From: Oryzias latipes
Taxonomy: Eukaryota; Chordata; Actinopteri; Beloniformes; Adrianichthyidae
Length of the DNA stretch: 64,000 nucleotides
Assembly (NCBI RefSeq): GCF_002234675.1
Contig: NC_019876.2
Coordinates: forward strand, 29,463,196-29,527,195
Reading direction: 5' to 3'
Positions 32,952-44,200 of the stretch are shown one piece after another. The notes below the pieces were generated by a model that saw only the letters and a program-made list of their open reading frames with translations, was not told the origin of the DNA and did not search any database. Both the position numbers and the translations under genes were made by a program. The number at the start of each line of letters is the position of its first letter. Position 1 is the stretch's first letter.

Positions 32952-35900
32952 ATGCAAGGAGTAGATCTAAACTTTGTAACATGGAATTGCAGGGGATTGC
33001 AACGTTTCAAAAAGGTCAAAAAAGTAATAAACAAAATAAAAGATATGGGGTCCAAAATAGTCTTTCTTCAGGAGACCCATCTTCTAGAGGAAGACGAAAA
33101 AAGAATTAGAAGAAGGTGGCGAGGGAGCGTATTTGCTTCAGCATTTTCTTCCAGAGCAAGAGGAGTGATGACTCTTATTCATGAATCTGTACCATTCCAT
33201 GTCAGTAATGTGATTAAAGACAAGAGGGGTAGATATTTAATAATACAAGGATCATTATTGTTGGAAACATTAAATTTGGTTAATATTTACGGTCCTAATT
33301 CTGATGATTTTAAGTTTTATGAAGACCTGTTCCTTACACTTTCAGCGCTGCCCGGGCAATTTATAATAGCTGGGGACTTTAACTGTACCTTAAATCCAAG
33401 CCTGGATAGATCCACAGGAACCGACCAAACTCATAACAACTGTAGACTGAGTATTCTGAGATCAATGAAAGAACTAAAACTACTAGATATTTGGAGGGAA
33501 TTAAATCAGCAAACCAAGGCCTATTCATGCTATTCTGCAACATTTCAAACCTACTCACGTATAGATTATTTCCTAATTTCTTCTGAATTGATGTCCAAAA
33601 TCCAAAAATGTACATATGACAATATTGTAATTTCGGACCATGCTCCATGTTGCCTAGTATACAGGGATGAAAAAATATCCGGCGACCCTCCTAGATGGCG
33701 ATTCCAACACAAATGGCTGCAGGACGGAGAGTTTGTTAAATACATAGGAAAACAAATAGATGACTTTTTCTACTTCAACACAGATCAAACTTCAGCCTGC
33801 ATTAGATGGGATGCCTTTAAGGCATTTCTTAGAGGAAAAATAATTAGTTACACAAGCTATAAAAATAAGAAAGACAAACAAAATTTTGCACAACTAGAGA
33901 ACAAAATAAAACACACACAACAAAAAATTTATGAAAATGGGGATCTGGAAGCAAAAAAAGAGTTATTACTCCTAAGAGCAGAATATGACAAACAGTCCAG
34001 TAACAGGGCTGCATCAAGCCTTTTAAGGTTAAAACAAACATTTTATGAACAAGGTGACAAGGCTGGAAAATTATTGGCATGGCAAATAAAACAACTGGAA
34101 ACTAAAACCTCTATCACATGTATCACAAAAAATGAACAAAACTTAGTCAATCCAAAAGATATCAACAATGCCTTTAGAGAGTATTACCAGAAACTGTATG
34201 ACGCTCAAGGGAACTGCAATCCTACTGACATTAATAGTTTCCTAAATAGGCTGAATATTCCAGTTATCTCAAATGAGAATAAGATCAATTTGAATTTAAA
34301 GTTTAATAACATAGAAGTCGCACAAACTATTGAAAACATGAAATCAGGAAAAAGTCCAGGTCCAGATGGTATTCCGATTGAAATATATAAAAAATTTAAG
34401 GATAAATTGCTAACACCCCTACTGGAAATGTTTACTGAGGCATTTGAAAAAGAATGTCTTCCACTCTCCATGAATCAAGCCCTTATCACATTACTGCCAA
34501 AACCAGGTAAACCACCTAACAAATGCGAGAATATGAGGCCTATTAGTTTACTGAATTCTGATCTTAAAATTATTTGCAAATTGTTAGCAAGGCGTCTCCA
34601 AAACGTTCTGCCACATATAATAAATAGAGATCAGAATGGCTTTGTTGCTGGAAGACTAGGATCTCATAATGTGAGAAGAGTTTTAAATATCATTCATCAT
34701 AAAAAAGAAAACAGAGATACTGCTCTCCTGTCATTAGATGCAGAAAAAGCATTTGATAGGGTTGAGTGGCCCTATCTTTTCAGTATCTTGGAAAGATTTG
34801 GATGTGGATCCAACTTTATAAAATGGATCAAGATTTTGTATAAAGACCCGACAGCGGAAGTTTTAACAAATAGAAATTTCTCTAAGCCAATTAAAATTAA
34901 GAGAGGATGTCGGCAAGGACGTCCTCTCTCTCCTTTGCTTTTTACTTTAGCAATAGAACCATTTGCAGCAGCGATTCGTGCACATACACAGATAACTGGA
35001 ATCACAATAGGACCCACTGAACACAAAATTTCTTTGTTTGCAGACGATGTCATTTTATATTTGAGTAACCTTACTTCATCAATCCCAGCAGTGCTGGAAG
35101 TGATTCAAATATTTGGAAGTATTTCAGGATATAAAGTGAATAATGCAAAATCCTCAATTTTAATGCTAAATTCTATGGAAAGGCAAAACCCCACTTCCAA
35201 AACATCTCACTTTAAAGTAGTTGAACATTTTGAATACTTAGGAGTGGTAATTGTACCAAAGCTGGATCAAGTTGTCCAACGTAACTATGATTACTTAAAA
35301 GAAAAAATCAAAGATTCAATAGACAGATGGATGAAGCTGCCCATAACTATAATGGGAAGAATAAATATCCTAAAAATGAACGTATTGCCAAAACTGCTAT
35401 ACTTGTTCCAAAATATCCCTCTGGCACCCCCTCTAGAATTATTTGCTTGGTTAAAGAAAATCACAGTAGCCTTTATATGGAACAACAGAAAACCTAAACT
35501 CCGTCTTACTTTACTATACTTACCATTTGATGGAGGGGGGCTAAAATGCCCTAATTTTAAGCATTACTTCTGGGCTACACATCTGCGCTCCATTATGTTT
35601 TACTTCTCTAATGAGAATAATCCACATTGGGTGGAAATGGAGTCCCACAATTTAAAAATACCTTTACCGTCGTTCTTATACTCCGATAAAATAAGAAAGT
35701 TACAAAGACAAATCAAAAATCCTTTCTTGAAACACATGATAAAGGTCTGGTTTGAGGTCAAAAACTATTTAAAAGAAGTAAATTCTTTATCACAATTCAG
35801 CCCAATCTGGGGTCACCAGTGTTTTGTACCAGGAAGAATGGATACAACGTTTAAAACGTGGGCATCCAAAGGACTTAGAACAATTAGAGATTTGTACCCC

Positions 35901-36740
35901 CCACAGTCTGATACCTTTATGTCCTTTGAGGAGCTAAAATCTATGTACGACCTGGATAAAAAACACTACTTTAAATATCTTCAGCTAAGAAGCTTTGTGA
36001 ATGCAAACCAAAAGAGTCTTAACAAAATTCCTTTTTCACAGCTGGAAACCCAGATGATGAAAAACAAATTAAGAAAAGGCATAATTTCGGACCTCTATAA
36101 CTTATTGACATCTAATACATCAGAGAACTCAAATGGTAAATTAAAATCATGGAATGATGACTTATCACTCAATATTAATGAAAATGATTGGACAAGGGCA
36201 TGTTGTAAGATTCATTCTATGTCTATTAACAGTCGACTGAGAATACTACAATTTAAATGGTTAATGCGTTTATATACGACACCAGTGCAACTAAATAAAT
36301 ATAATAAGAACATACCAGATGTTTGTGCAAAATGTGGATTTAAAGGCACATTGAAGCATTGCATGTGGGAATGTCACCAAATACAAATCTTTTTGGAAGA
36401 AGTTAAAATTACAATAGAAAAAATAATCTCAAAACAACTTACATTGAGCCCTACCCTATTTCTTTTGACTATATATCCAGTGAAACATAATTTTAGTAAT
36501 ACAGAGAGTACATTTATTGATATCAGTTTCTTAACGGCTAAAAGGTGTATTGCACAGGCTTGGAAAAACATGAACAGACCTAGCATAAATCAGTGGCTAA
36601 AACAAATGTTGTATTGCCTTCCTTTGGAAAGAATAATGTATATCCATAAAAGCAAACAACACCTATTTGAGGAAATTTGGGGACCCTTTATTAATTATAT
36701 TCAAAAATTAGAACAAATAGATGATTCAACAGATTTTTGA
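32952..36740 (+). CDS. LINE ORF2p: AP endonuclease, reverse transcriptase, Cys knuckle
   Basis: It nicks target DNA and reverse-transcribes the element RNA. The frame is open from 32844. I prefer the ATG at 32952 (MQGVDL), just before the endonuclease motif FVTWNCRG, giving 1262 aa. The endonuclease has FLQETH, NIYGPN, GDFNCT (about nt 33372-33390) and the terminal SDHAP (about 33635). The reverse transcriptase has [65 protein letters not shown] and the catalytic FADD at about 35037-35048. The C-terminal knuckle is CAKCGF...KHCMWEC near 36327-36384. All expected catalytic residues (E, D, H of the endonuclease; FADD) are present. No stop or frameshift occurs across about 3.8 kb. Confidence 0.96.
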   Translation: MQGVDLNFVTWNCRGLQRFKKVKKVINKIKDMGSKIVFLQETHLLEEDEKRIRRRWRGSVFASAFSSRARGVMTLIHESVPFHVSNVIKDKRGRYLIIQGSLLLETLNLVNIYGPNSDDFKFYEDLFLTLSALPGQFIIAGDFNCTLNPSLDRSTGTDQTHNNCRLSILRSMKELKLLDIWRELNQQTKAYSCYSATFQTYSRIDYFLISSELMSKIQKCTYDNIVISDHAPCCLVYRDEKISGDPPRWRFQHKWLQDGEFVKYIGKQIDDFFYFNTDQTSACIRWDAFKAFLRGKIISYTSYKNKKDKQNFAQLENKIKHTQQKIYENGDLEAKKELLLLRAEYDKQSSNRAASSLLRLKQTFYEQGDKAGKLLAWQIKQLETKTSITCITKNEQNLVNPKDINNAFREYYQKLYDAQGNCNPTDINSFLNRLNIPVISNENKINLNLKFNNIEVAQTIENMKSGKSPGPDGIPIEIYKKFKDKLLTPLLEMFTEAFEKECLPLSMNQALITLLPKPGKPPNKCENMRPISLLNSDLKIICKLLARRLQNVLPHIINRDQNGFVAGRLGSHNVRRVLNIIHHKKENRDTALLSLDAEKAFDRVEWPYLFSILERFGCGSNFIKWIKILYKDPTAEVLTNRNFSKPIKIKRGCRQGRPLSPLLFTLAIEPFAAAIRAHTQITGITIGPTEHKISLFADDVILYLSNLTSSIPAVLEVIQIFGSISGYKVNNAKSSILMLNSMERQNPTSKTSHFKVVEHFEYLGVVIVPKLDQVVQRNYDYLKEKIKDSIDRWMKLPITIMGRINILKMNVLPKLLYLFQNIPLAPPLELFAWLKKITVAFIWNNRKPKLRLTLLYLPFDGGGLKCPNFKHYFWATHLRSIMFYFSNENNPHWVEMESHNLKIPLPSFLYSDKIRKLQRQIKNPFLKHMIKVWFEVKNYLKEVNSLSQFSPIWGHQCFVPGRMDTTFKTWASKGLRTIRDLYPPQSDTFMSFEELKSMYDLDKKHYFKYLQLRSFVNANQKSLNKIPFSQLETQMMKNKLRKGIISDLYNLLTSNTSENSNGKLKSWNDDLSLNINENDWTRACCKIHSMSINSRLRILQFKWLMRLYTTPVQLNKYNKNIPDVCAKCGFKGTLKHCMWECHQIQIFLEEVKITIEKIISKQLTLSPTLFLLTIYPVKHNFSNTESTFIDISFLTAKRCIAQAWKNMNRPSINQWLKQMLYCLPLERIMYIHKSKQHLFEEIWGPFINYIQKLEQIDDSTDF

Positions 36741-36910
36741 TCTCAACCGCACGGAATTTTGCAACCTCAGTTTAAAAGCTTTTGAAAAGGAGAGCTGTGA
36801 TGGTATCATGTAAGAGAAGCAATGTTCGTTGTTAAGTTTTGTTTTATGTAATTATAATTTTTATTTGTTTGAGTGTAGATATTTGTTTTGAGTGAAATGT
36901 CATACAATAC

Positions 36911-36947
<37 letters not shown>

Positions 36948-37279
36948 ATTTTATTTCCTTTTTGCTTTTTGTCTTTTTATAAGGAAAACGTAACTGGTAT
37001 TATTGAAGTTGCTGTGTTGTCATGACTAATTCTTTAAATAAAAAGTTGTGGAAAAAAAAAAGGAGCTCCTCTTTGAGGTCAGCTGTGCTGCAAAGCACTG
37101 ATTTCCTTCACTGACAGGTACAGGAAGATGACATCATCTCTTTTGATTTCTGTGGATTTTAGTTTTTCTCCATTGGTTTGGCTCATTTTCTTGAAACAGA
37201 AATTACATTCTGAAAATTCTAAGATCATTTGGTAAAACAGTCTTACAGTTCAGCACATCACTTGCAAAATCTAATATAT

Positions 37280-37600
37280 CTCCCAAAACTGTTCACTCGT
37301 GCTTCAAAACTAAATTCCTTTCCCATGTAAAGAGTCAGTGCCACCAAAATGGCAAAGATCCTTCTCAATTGCTTTGGCCAATTTCTTGAAGCAGACCGGA
37401 CGTTCTCGACACTCTTGGTGCTTTTGCCCAAATAATGTGGATGGTTCGGCACAACACCATGGTTCACCTGCAAAAGCTCATATCTCCCCCAAAACAATTC
37501 ACTCAGGCGTCAAAACTAATTGTCCTTTTCATTTAAACAGTCAGTGCTCCCAAAATCCTTCATCCATTTGGCATTGTGTAGGCACTGCAGGTCAGAATGA
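37280..37600. repeat. Diverged tandem duplication of a about 190-bp unit
   Basis: ATATCTCCCAAAACTGTTCA...CAGTGCCACCAAAATGG and ATATCTCCCCCAAAACAATT...CAGTGCTCCCAAAATCC are two similar blocks about 195 bp apart. No gene is visible. Confidence 0.6.
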
Positions 37601-37709
37601 TTAGATGTTTTGTCACTATAGCAGAGGACCATTGAAATATCCCTCATGTCCATCCATCCATCCACCCACAATAACAAACACATTGACACCTATGGGGAAA
37701 TGTAAGCCT

Positions 37710-38030
37710 CGTTTCAACTGAGCGGTACGGCACGGTTTAGAACGGTCCAGGCGATTTAGGTGAGCGACCTACAACAAACAGGGCCTTAAAATGGTACAGT
37801 CTGGCCTAACGGGTCCACAATGGAAATGCTCAACATACTGGACTGGTATTGACCGGACTGCTCAATGGAGAGGAGTCTTTGGAGTCATCAGTGAAGCCTG
37901 TTGGGAGGAAGCCGGTCACCCACAGGGAGAACATGCAAACTCCACAGAGATGACACAGCCGGGATTCAAACCAGGGCCTCCCTGCTGTGAGCTCAGAGTG
38001 CTAACCACTACACCACCATGCCGTCCCTGA
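37710..38030. mobile_element. hAT-like MITE fragment and LINE/SINE-type tail
   Basis: GCCTCGTTTCAACTGAGCGG followed by TACGGCACGG is the typical left end of a fish hAT-type MITE. At 37914-38025 GGGAGAACATGCAAACTCCA and the anticipated GGATTCAAACC...CTAACCACTACACCACC tail match a widespread fish retroposon 3' region. Confidence 0.6.
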
Positions 38031-39239
38031 GTAACATACTGTAGTTTTAAATGTTATTGTTGGCTGTTTATATATTAAATGTTGAGGTTAGAGACATGTT
38101 GGTGTTTTGCACCAGGACTTTTATCCTAATTTGTTCTCAGACGGATCCAACCATCAACATCTGCATCACTGCAGCCTGATGGGAACCTTCCTTTGGCATC
38201 CAAACCCGTTTCCTGCTTCAGAAAGTCCTGCAGAACCAAGATTTCAAATGGAAAGCAGAGAAGGGGGACGGACAACAGCAGAAACGCAGCAAACGTCCAT
38301 GATTTCAGCTGAAGGTCGCACACACCTTCACCGCCTGTGGTTATGCATGTTACCATGACAACAAAGGTATTCCCTCTTTTCAGCCACTTCTGTCGGATTT
38401 TAACGTTCAGGATTGAAAGGAAAAGATGAAGAAGCTCCTGTAAACTGAAGTTAACTTAGAGTTGAGTTGCCAGCTGGTCTCAGCGGTATGTGGGGACATT
38501 CTGAGAGGGGAAACTCCAAAATGTTCACCAAGAGCAGTTGAGGCTCTTCGCTGCTATGCAGCATGTTTTGTTGATGCCATGAAGCCGACTTCTCACCCTC
38601 TCCGTCTTGCAACAACTGCTCCTATAAAAAGCTCACTGATACTGCAGCAAGCTGCCAGCCAGAATCTGACATCCTGCAGCAGCTGAAGCTTTTGCACACA
38701 GACAACAAACTGCTAGAGTTTGAACTCTCTCTGCTGCACACATGTACACACTGGCACATTGTAACACCTTCCCCATGAACAATCCTCACTCAGGGCCTTA
38801 TCTGAGGACGCACACGCTAGCAGGCGGGGCCCAACTGTTTAGCTGCAAACTTTACAACCAAATCTTTTGCTCCCGTCATGCCTGTTCAGCACATGAAGCG
38901 GCTACAAACTCCAGGACCGGACACATGTCCTGAGGCACGCATGACGGAAAATCAGCGTTGTGTTTTTTGGAAACTGAACATCTCCTTCACACGGTGGGAA
39001 ATAACTGTGAATGCCCAAAGTGTATGGAAAGCTTTAACAACACTAAACTCCAGCCTCTTTCTTCTGTTTTGAGAACCAGACAGAAATGTTGCTGCCAGCT
39101 TTTGTTCAAACTCCAACCCACTTTTCAGTAGAACACAGGAACATGAGTCTGGTTGGTCTTCGTTGTTGTCCTGGTGTCTGTAATCACACAACGGTTAAAG
39201 TCCACGCTCAGGGTCACATGCGGGTTTTTGAAACTGCAT
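38031..39239. other. Intergenic, no recognised gene
   Basis: ORFs of 60-110 codons show no family resemblance. GGATTGCAACA-type or CAGC-rich sequence near 38460-38690 was examined and not identified. Confidence 0.4.
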
Positions 39240-39580
39240 ATTCAGTGAACATGAACCCCAGACAGCAAAAAAGGTTGCAAGAAGGACTGCAGTGGGGCAA
39301 ATGTGCACAAGAAACCCCTGGGGCACTAAATAAGAGACGCCCAACAGGCAGACCAAGAAAAACAACTCCAGTGGATGATAAGAACATGGTAGGAGCAGTC
39401 GAGACATGAATGTGGAACCGGAAACAACCTCTAGGGAGTCAGACTGAATCACAGTCCAGTCAGCAGGACAGAAGGACGGAGCAAAGGCTAAGGCTTGGAG
39501 AGTTGAGGATCTGCCTCTGAGCCAAAACTCAGCTTATGAACACAGTGGTGGTGATGCCATGGTTTGGGCTTGCATGTTTT
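39240..39580 (+). pseudogene. Internally deleted Tc1-like transposase fossil
   Basis: GRPRKTTPVDDKNMV (from 39347) matches the linker between the two DNA-binding helix-turn-helix domains of Tc1 transposases. HSGGDAMVWAC at about 39540-39577 matches the catalytic-core GGGGVMVW segment, only 150 bp away instead of several hundred. Confidence 0.7.
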
Positions 39581-41221
39581 TTTTTTCTTGGTAAAAAGCT
39601 AATTTGTTTTTATTGAAAACATCCACAGACAGATCCATAACCATGCAGCAGAATGAGTAGGATCCACTGCACACTGCCAAAGCAGTAAAGGGTTTTATTT
39701 CAGTCCAGACGTGGAAGAATTCTAGACGGGCCGGGTCAATCTCCAGTGTAACCCCCACAGAGCGTGCAGAGCAGCGATTTAGAGAACCTATATCATGCAC
39801 AATAAACTTTCTGAGCTTTTTAGTGTGTCATAATGTTCATTTCTCTCCAGAAACAACAACCCCAAACCGGTATTTTGATCCATTCACAAATATCTGAGGA
39901 TTCCTCTAAAAACCTGCTCTGAGCACCAGCCCCTCCCAACCCACGAAAACGAGCAGGTCCTCACATTGTGACATCATATCTGAGGAACCCGCCCCTTCCA
40001 GGAAGACTCTGCACTGCCAGCCCCGCCCCCAGGGTAACAGACCCCCCACTTCCTTCATGGAGCTAGACGTGATTGGCTAAACACTTTAATTTTCTATGAA
40101 TTATATGAACGTCCATCTTTGTAAAGTTTGGATGATGTTTGTTTTCATGGGAGAATCTCAGACACGCTGATGAGGCCGACTCCATGATGATGTCATGAAA
40201 TGGGCGGCACCCACAAGGAGAAGAAGGCGGGGCCTCAGAGATCGAGTCGTCTTACTTCCTGGTAGAAAAATGAGCTGAAAAATAATTTTCATAAAAAAAT
40301 GGTTCTTTAGTGTCCAAGATCATGTCTGATCACATAGTATCCTTTACTCTGAAAGGCTTAAATACAGCAGCATACAGACTATTTCAACCAGGGCTGCTGA
40401 TTACGTCCCTTAAAAGGGTTTGTGGGTAGATCATCAAAGATGAACAAACAAAAACATATAAATATGTATTTTAAAAATCCCTCAGCAAATGATCATCTTC
40501 AACGTGAAGTACGGTGCTTGATTGACATGCAGAGCGGCTAATCAAACCCTGTCAGACAGACGTCACTTCACGTGTGTTTGAACACGCAGAGCACCCTTGG
40601 GCCGGCCCGTTTGCCTAACCGATTCGAAGTGAGACCGAGGCGCCCCGTTCCTGCTGTTCCTCCAGCCGGATTCTGATGTTCGGATCAGAGACGGCTTTAG
40701 ATCTTCCAGGTGTGTGAACTACAGCTGAGGAGGACATTCTGCCTCAAAGAAAACCATCTGACGACAAGGACTTCACTCACTCATGAGGACCAGAACCTCC
40801 AAAAACCTGCCACCAAGCAGGCCTTCTGCCCCAAAAATGGCAGCTGATCAGAACTGCTCCAAACTATTTTTGAAGAACTACATTGAAGTACGTCTGCAGA
40901 TCCCGTTTAGTCATCTCAGGTTTCACACAGGAATGATGAGTTTGTCAGAAAACAGACGTCTGGACTGAAGAAGAGGAGCTGCTGCAGCACAGTGCCGCTC
41001 TAACATGAACATCTAGCTAGTTTTACACGGAGCATCAACCTAGAAAGGATCAACCGAAAACGAGTTTTGGCAGTTTGACCATGACTAACCCGTGTGCTGA
41101 GATCCAATGAAAGACCATCATAAGTATCACTGCATCTTCTCTAAACTAGACTCTTAAATGGTTCATTCTTCTTCTCAAAGGAAACCGATTGAATTGTTCA
41201 CCTGTTCCGGTGAGGCGCCTC
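39581..41221. other. 3' flank/possible 3' UTR of the C4orf54-like gene
   Basis: No ORF is supported. Minus-strand AATAAA near 39608-39613 is a distant candidate 3' end for the gene at 41222. The stretch 39935-40110 is C-rich. Confidence 0.4.
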
Positions 41222-44200
41222 TCATCTATGCTCCACCACAAAGCTCATGGTCGTCCCGTCAAACGAGGGCGGGGCGATGATCCTGGGGCCTTGCTGGGAG
41301 GTGATGCTTATGATGGGCTGTGAGACGGCGGTCGGGGTTTGCTGAGGCCTGCCGGCTGCGGCGCCCTGCTGCTGACCCCCAGAAGCTGCTTGGTGGTACG
41401 TTCCAGTGGACATGTAGAAGGGGCTTTCCATGTACACCCCCTCGTTGTGCTGCGACGGTGCTTTCTCCCCGCACTCTGCCTCCGACGGCAGGGACATCTG
41501 CGAGTGCACCAGCGCCCGGGAAGGTATGACTGCCGGCGCCGGCATGAAGCTGGGGTAGATCATGTAGGTCTGCCCGTACGCCCCGGGACTGAGGGCCATT
41601 GGTGGGAGGGGCATGGGCAGGGGGGTCATGGGAGGCTGTGGGATCGGCATGTCCACGTAGCGACCCGTCTCCGGGTCAAAGAGACGCTTTGTGGCCGGCT
41701 GCACCGGAGTGTCTACCAGATAGTAGTTTCCAGTGGTGGGGTCCAGGAGCATCTTCCTCTGAGTGGCGTGGAAGGGCTCTAGGGTGGGGGCTGGGGTCAT
41801 TATTGGGGAGAAGCAGTACATCTGTGGCTGGCTGGGGGACATTCCCAGCGGTAGGGAGTGATAAATTGTGGCCGGGGGAATCTCAGGTGAAGGGGTCTGC
41901 ATCCCGTGGCTGGAGTGCGTCGTCTTTGGCATGTGCTGCTCCTGGCTTCTGGAGCCAGACCACTGGTGGTTTGGTGGGGGGGTCGGCTTTGATTGGTTAG
42001 AAAATGAATACCCAGAAGTCTTGTCAGCAGGTGGAGGTTGTTTGCTTTCCTTTGGGTGGGATTTGACAGGAATAGTCAGGTAATTATCAGACAACGCGTT
42101 TGACACATGAAACTTTTCCTCATTTCTCCATTCCCCTGCTTCCTTTTTGCGACTAATCTTTACAGAAACGGGGAGCTGGGGGGACTTTGGGGCCACGTTT
42201 CTGTCGCTAAAAGGTGTTTGAGTGAAGTTGTTGGACAGGTGGATGCTTGGAGCTGCACAGAACTTGAAGTCGGACGTGTTTCTGTGACTAGTTACGTTTA
42301 TGGCCTGATGGGACTTGGAAAGCAGCGAGTTGTCGTGGCTGCTGGACGGCTGAGGAGACCCGAACGGGTCGTTTGCTTCCCCACTTCCTGGATCCTCAGA
42401 GCCAGGGGAGGCTTCGGTTCTGGGATAGGAGTCTCTTCTGGTTTTGTCCACATCGGAACAGCCGACGTCCTCCTCGTCAGCTCCACCCAGCTCCTCACTG
42501 GTGATCAGTGACAGCACGTGGCTGTCCGTCAGAGGCTCCGGCTCGCTCTTTCTCTTCCATTCGTTCTTCTCAAACACATAAAGCTGCTCCATGGTTTTCA
42601 CAGCAGCCTGAAGCTTTTCCAAAGCCACTTGATTAGCAACCTTAGATTCCGGCTTTTTGTCTGCCAGCTCGGACCCCTTTTCTGCCTTCATCTGTGTCTC
42701 TGTTCTGAGTCCAGGGTTCTCCTCTGAGGAGCTGTGAGACGTTGGGCCCCCTGCCCTCAGTGGTGGATCACTTTTAGCGTCCCCCAGAGTCACTTTGTCA
42801 GAGTCAAGTGACTCCTGTTCGGCTGGTTCCACATTTCCAGGATGTTTCCCAGGGTAATTGGTGTTTACAGATTGACATTTTATCACTATGGGGGACACAG
42901 GGTCTGGATTTCTGGGCTGCATTTGCTTCCTCTGCTCGCTGTGACTGTCAGCACAGGCAGAGCTGGCCTTGTTTTCACTGGTATCCAAAGAAACAAAGTG
43001 ATAAGAGCTTTTAACCAGCTTACGCACATCTCTCACTTGGTGGATCGGCGTCTGGAGCTTGCCCTTGTTTTCTCGGATGTCTCTTACCATGAAGTGTGGA
43101 ACTTTGTCTGAGGACTCGCCCTTCAGAGCTGCAGCCAGCGCTTGGCATTTGAAGTCATCTGCTCTGCTGAAGCTCGGCGCCTTGGAGCCTAAAATAGGAG
43201 CGCGCCGTTTGGAGACACCAAAAGCTTGGCTTTTATCGTCTCTGACGCTCCTCAGGTTTATTTTGATTTCCGGAGATTTGGAGGCGGACGCGTTCCTGGA
43301 CTCTGAGAGGTGGAAGGTGCTGTCAGCGCGCAGTTTTGTCCCCGGGTTGTCCCCACTTTCAGAAGGATCTCCGCGCCGCGCTTGTCCGCCTTCATCCTCT
43401 TCTTCACCGGACAGCAGCTGGATACTTGGAACAAACAAATGAGACATTTTCGTCAGTTTGCTGCGCGCTGAGCTCAGGTCCCCCTCACCCTCATCCGCTG
43501 AAGGCAACCTGTCCTCCAGGGTTTTCGCGTTTTTATGATCCTTTTGAAACTCTAGCTCGCCGTCCTTCCAGCATCTGAAGGCGCTATTTTGGCTGCGAAG
43601 CAGCGTGCTTTTGGACGCTCCCAGTGCGCCTTTTTTAGTATCGATTCCAGCTTCATTCTGCGACGCTAAATTGGTTTCTGGGGCGCGCGTGGCCGGATCT
43701 TTTCTCCAGGAGTGGGTGCTCCTGGAATCACATGAGCCGCTGTCCACAAAGTCCCCCAACTGTTCCACGCAGACGGGCGCGCAGTCAGAGCTGCTCTCGG
43801 AAAGCCTGGAGCTCTGACTGCGCAGATCCCTGCTCCCCAGCTTCCCCCCGTGGCTGTCCAGGCCCCCCTGGTGCGCATGAAGCGGAGAGGGCGCCTGCTG
43901 CTGCAGCCGCTGCTGCTGCTGCTGCTGCTGCTGCTCACTGATCTCCCCCCGCTCCATCTTCCGCTCCTGCTCAAACTGAATCTTTTTGGAGAGAACGTTT
44001 TTAATCAGGCTGGACGCGAACACGGACTTCTTCTGCATGTCTTCCATGGCATTGAGGGGCGGCTTGCTGGCCCCTCTGTCCTGACTCCTTTGCAAACTGT
44101 TGGTAACCTCATCTGTGGAACGTGATCCCGCAGGGGTTTGCGCGGACTTCGTGCGCCTTTCTCCCCCAGACATTCCTGCTTTGACATTGCAGCGGAAATT

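Larger units (their letters stand above)
31411..37059 (+). mobile_element. Full-length, apparently intact L1-type LINE
   Basis: The element is about 5.65 kb. AAGGAGCTCCTCTT occurs at 31397-31410 and at 37060-37073, flanking the unit exactly. The 5' end begins GAGACTTCCGGTTATGGCGG. A 122-bp leader precedes ORF1 (31533-32405). ORF2 runs to 36740, and a 3' UTR of about 320 bp with a 33-nt poly-T run (about 36911-36943) ends in AAATAAAAAGTTGTGG and an A-tail. Both ORFs lack stops or frameshifts. These are the marks of a recent, possibly still competent insertion. It lies intergenic between trmt10a and the C4orf54-like gene. Confidence 0.94.

Noticed and set aside
38462-38686. 74-aa ORF with CSPRAVEALRCYAACF
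   Set aside because: No recognised family, no splice context, and neighbouring sequence is non-coding.
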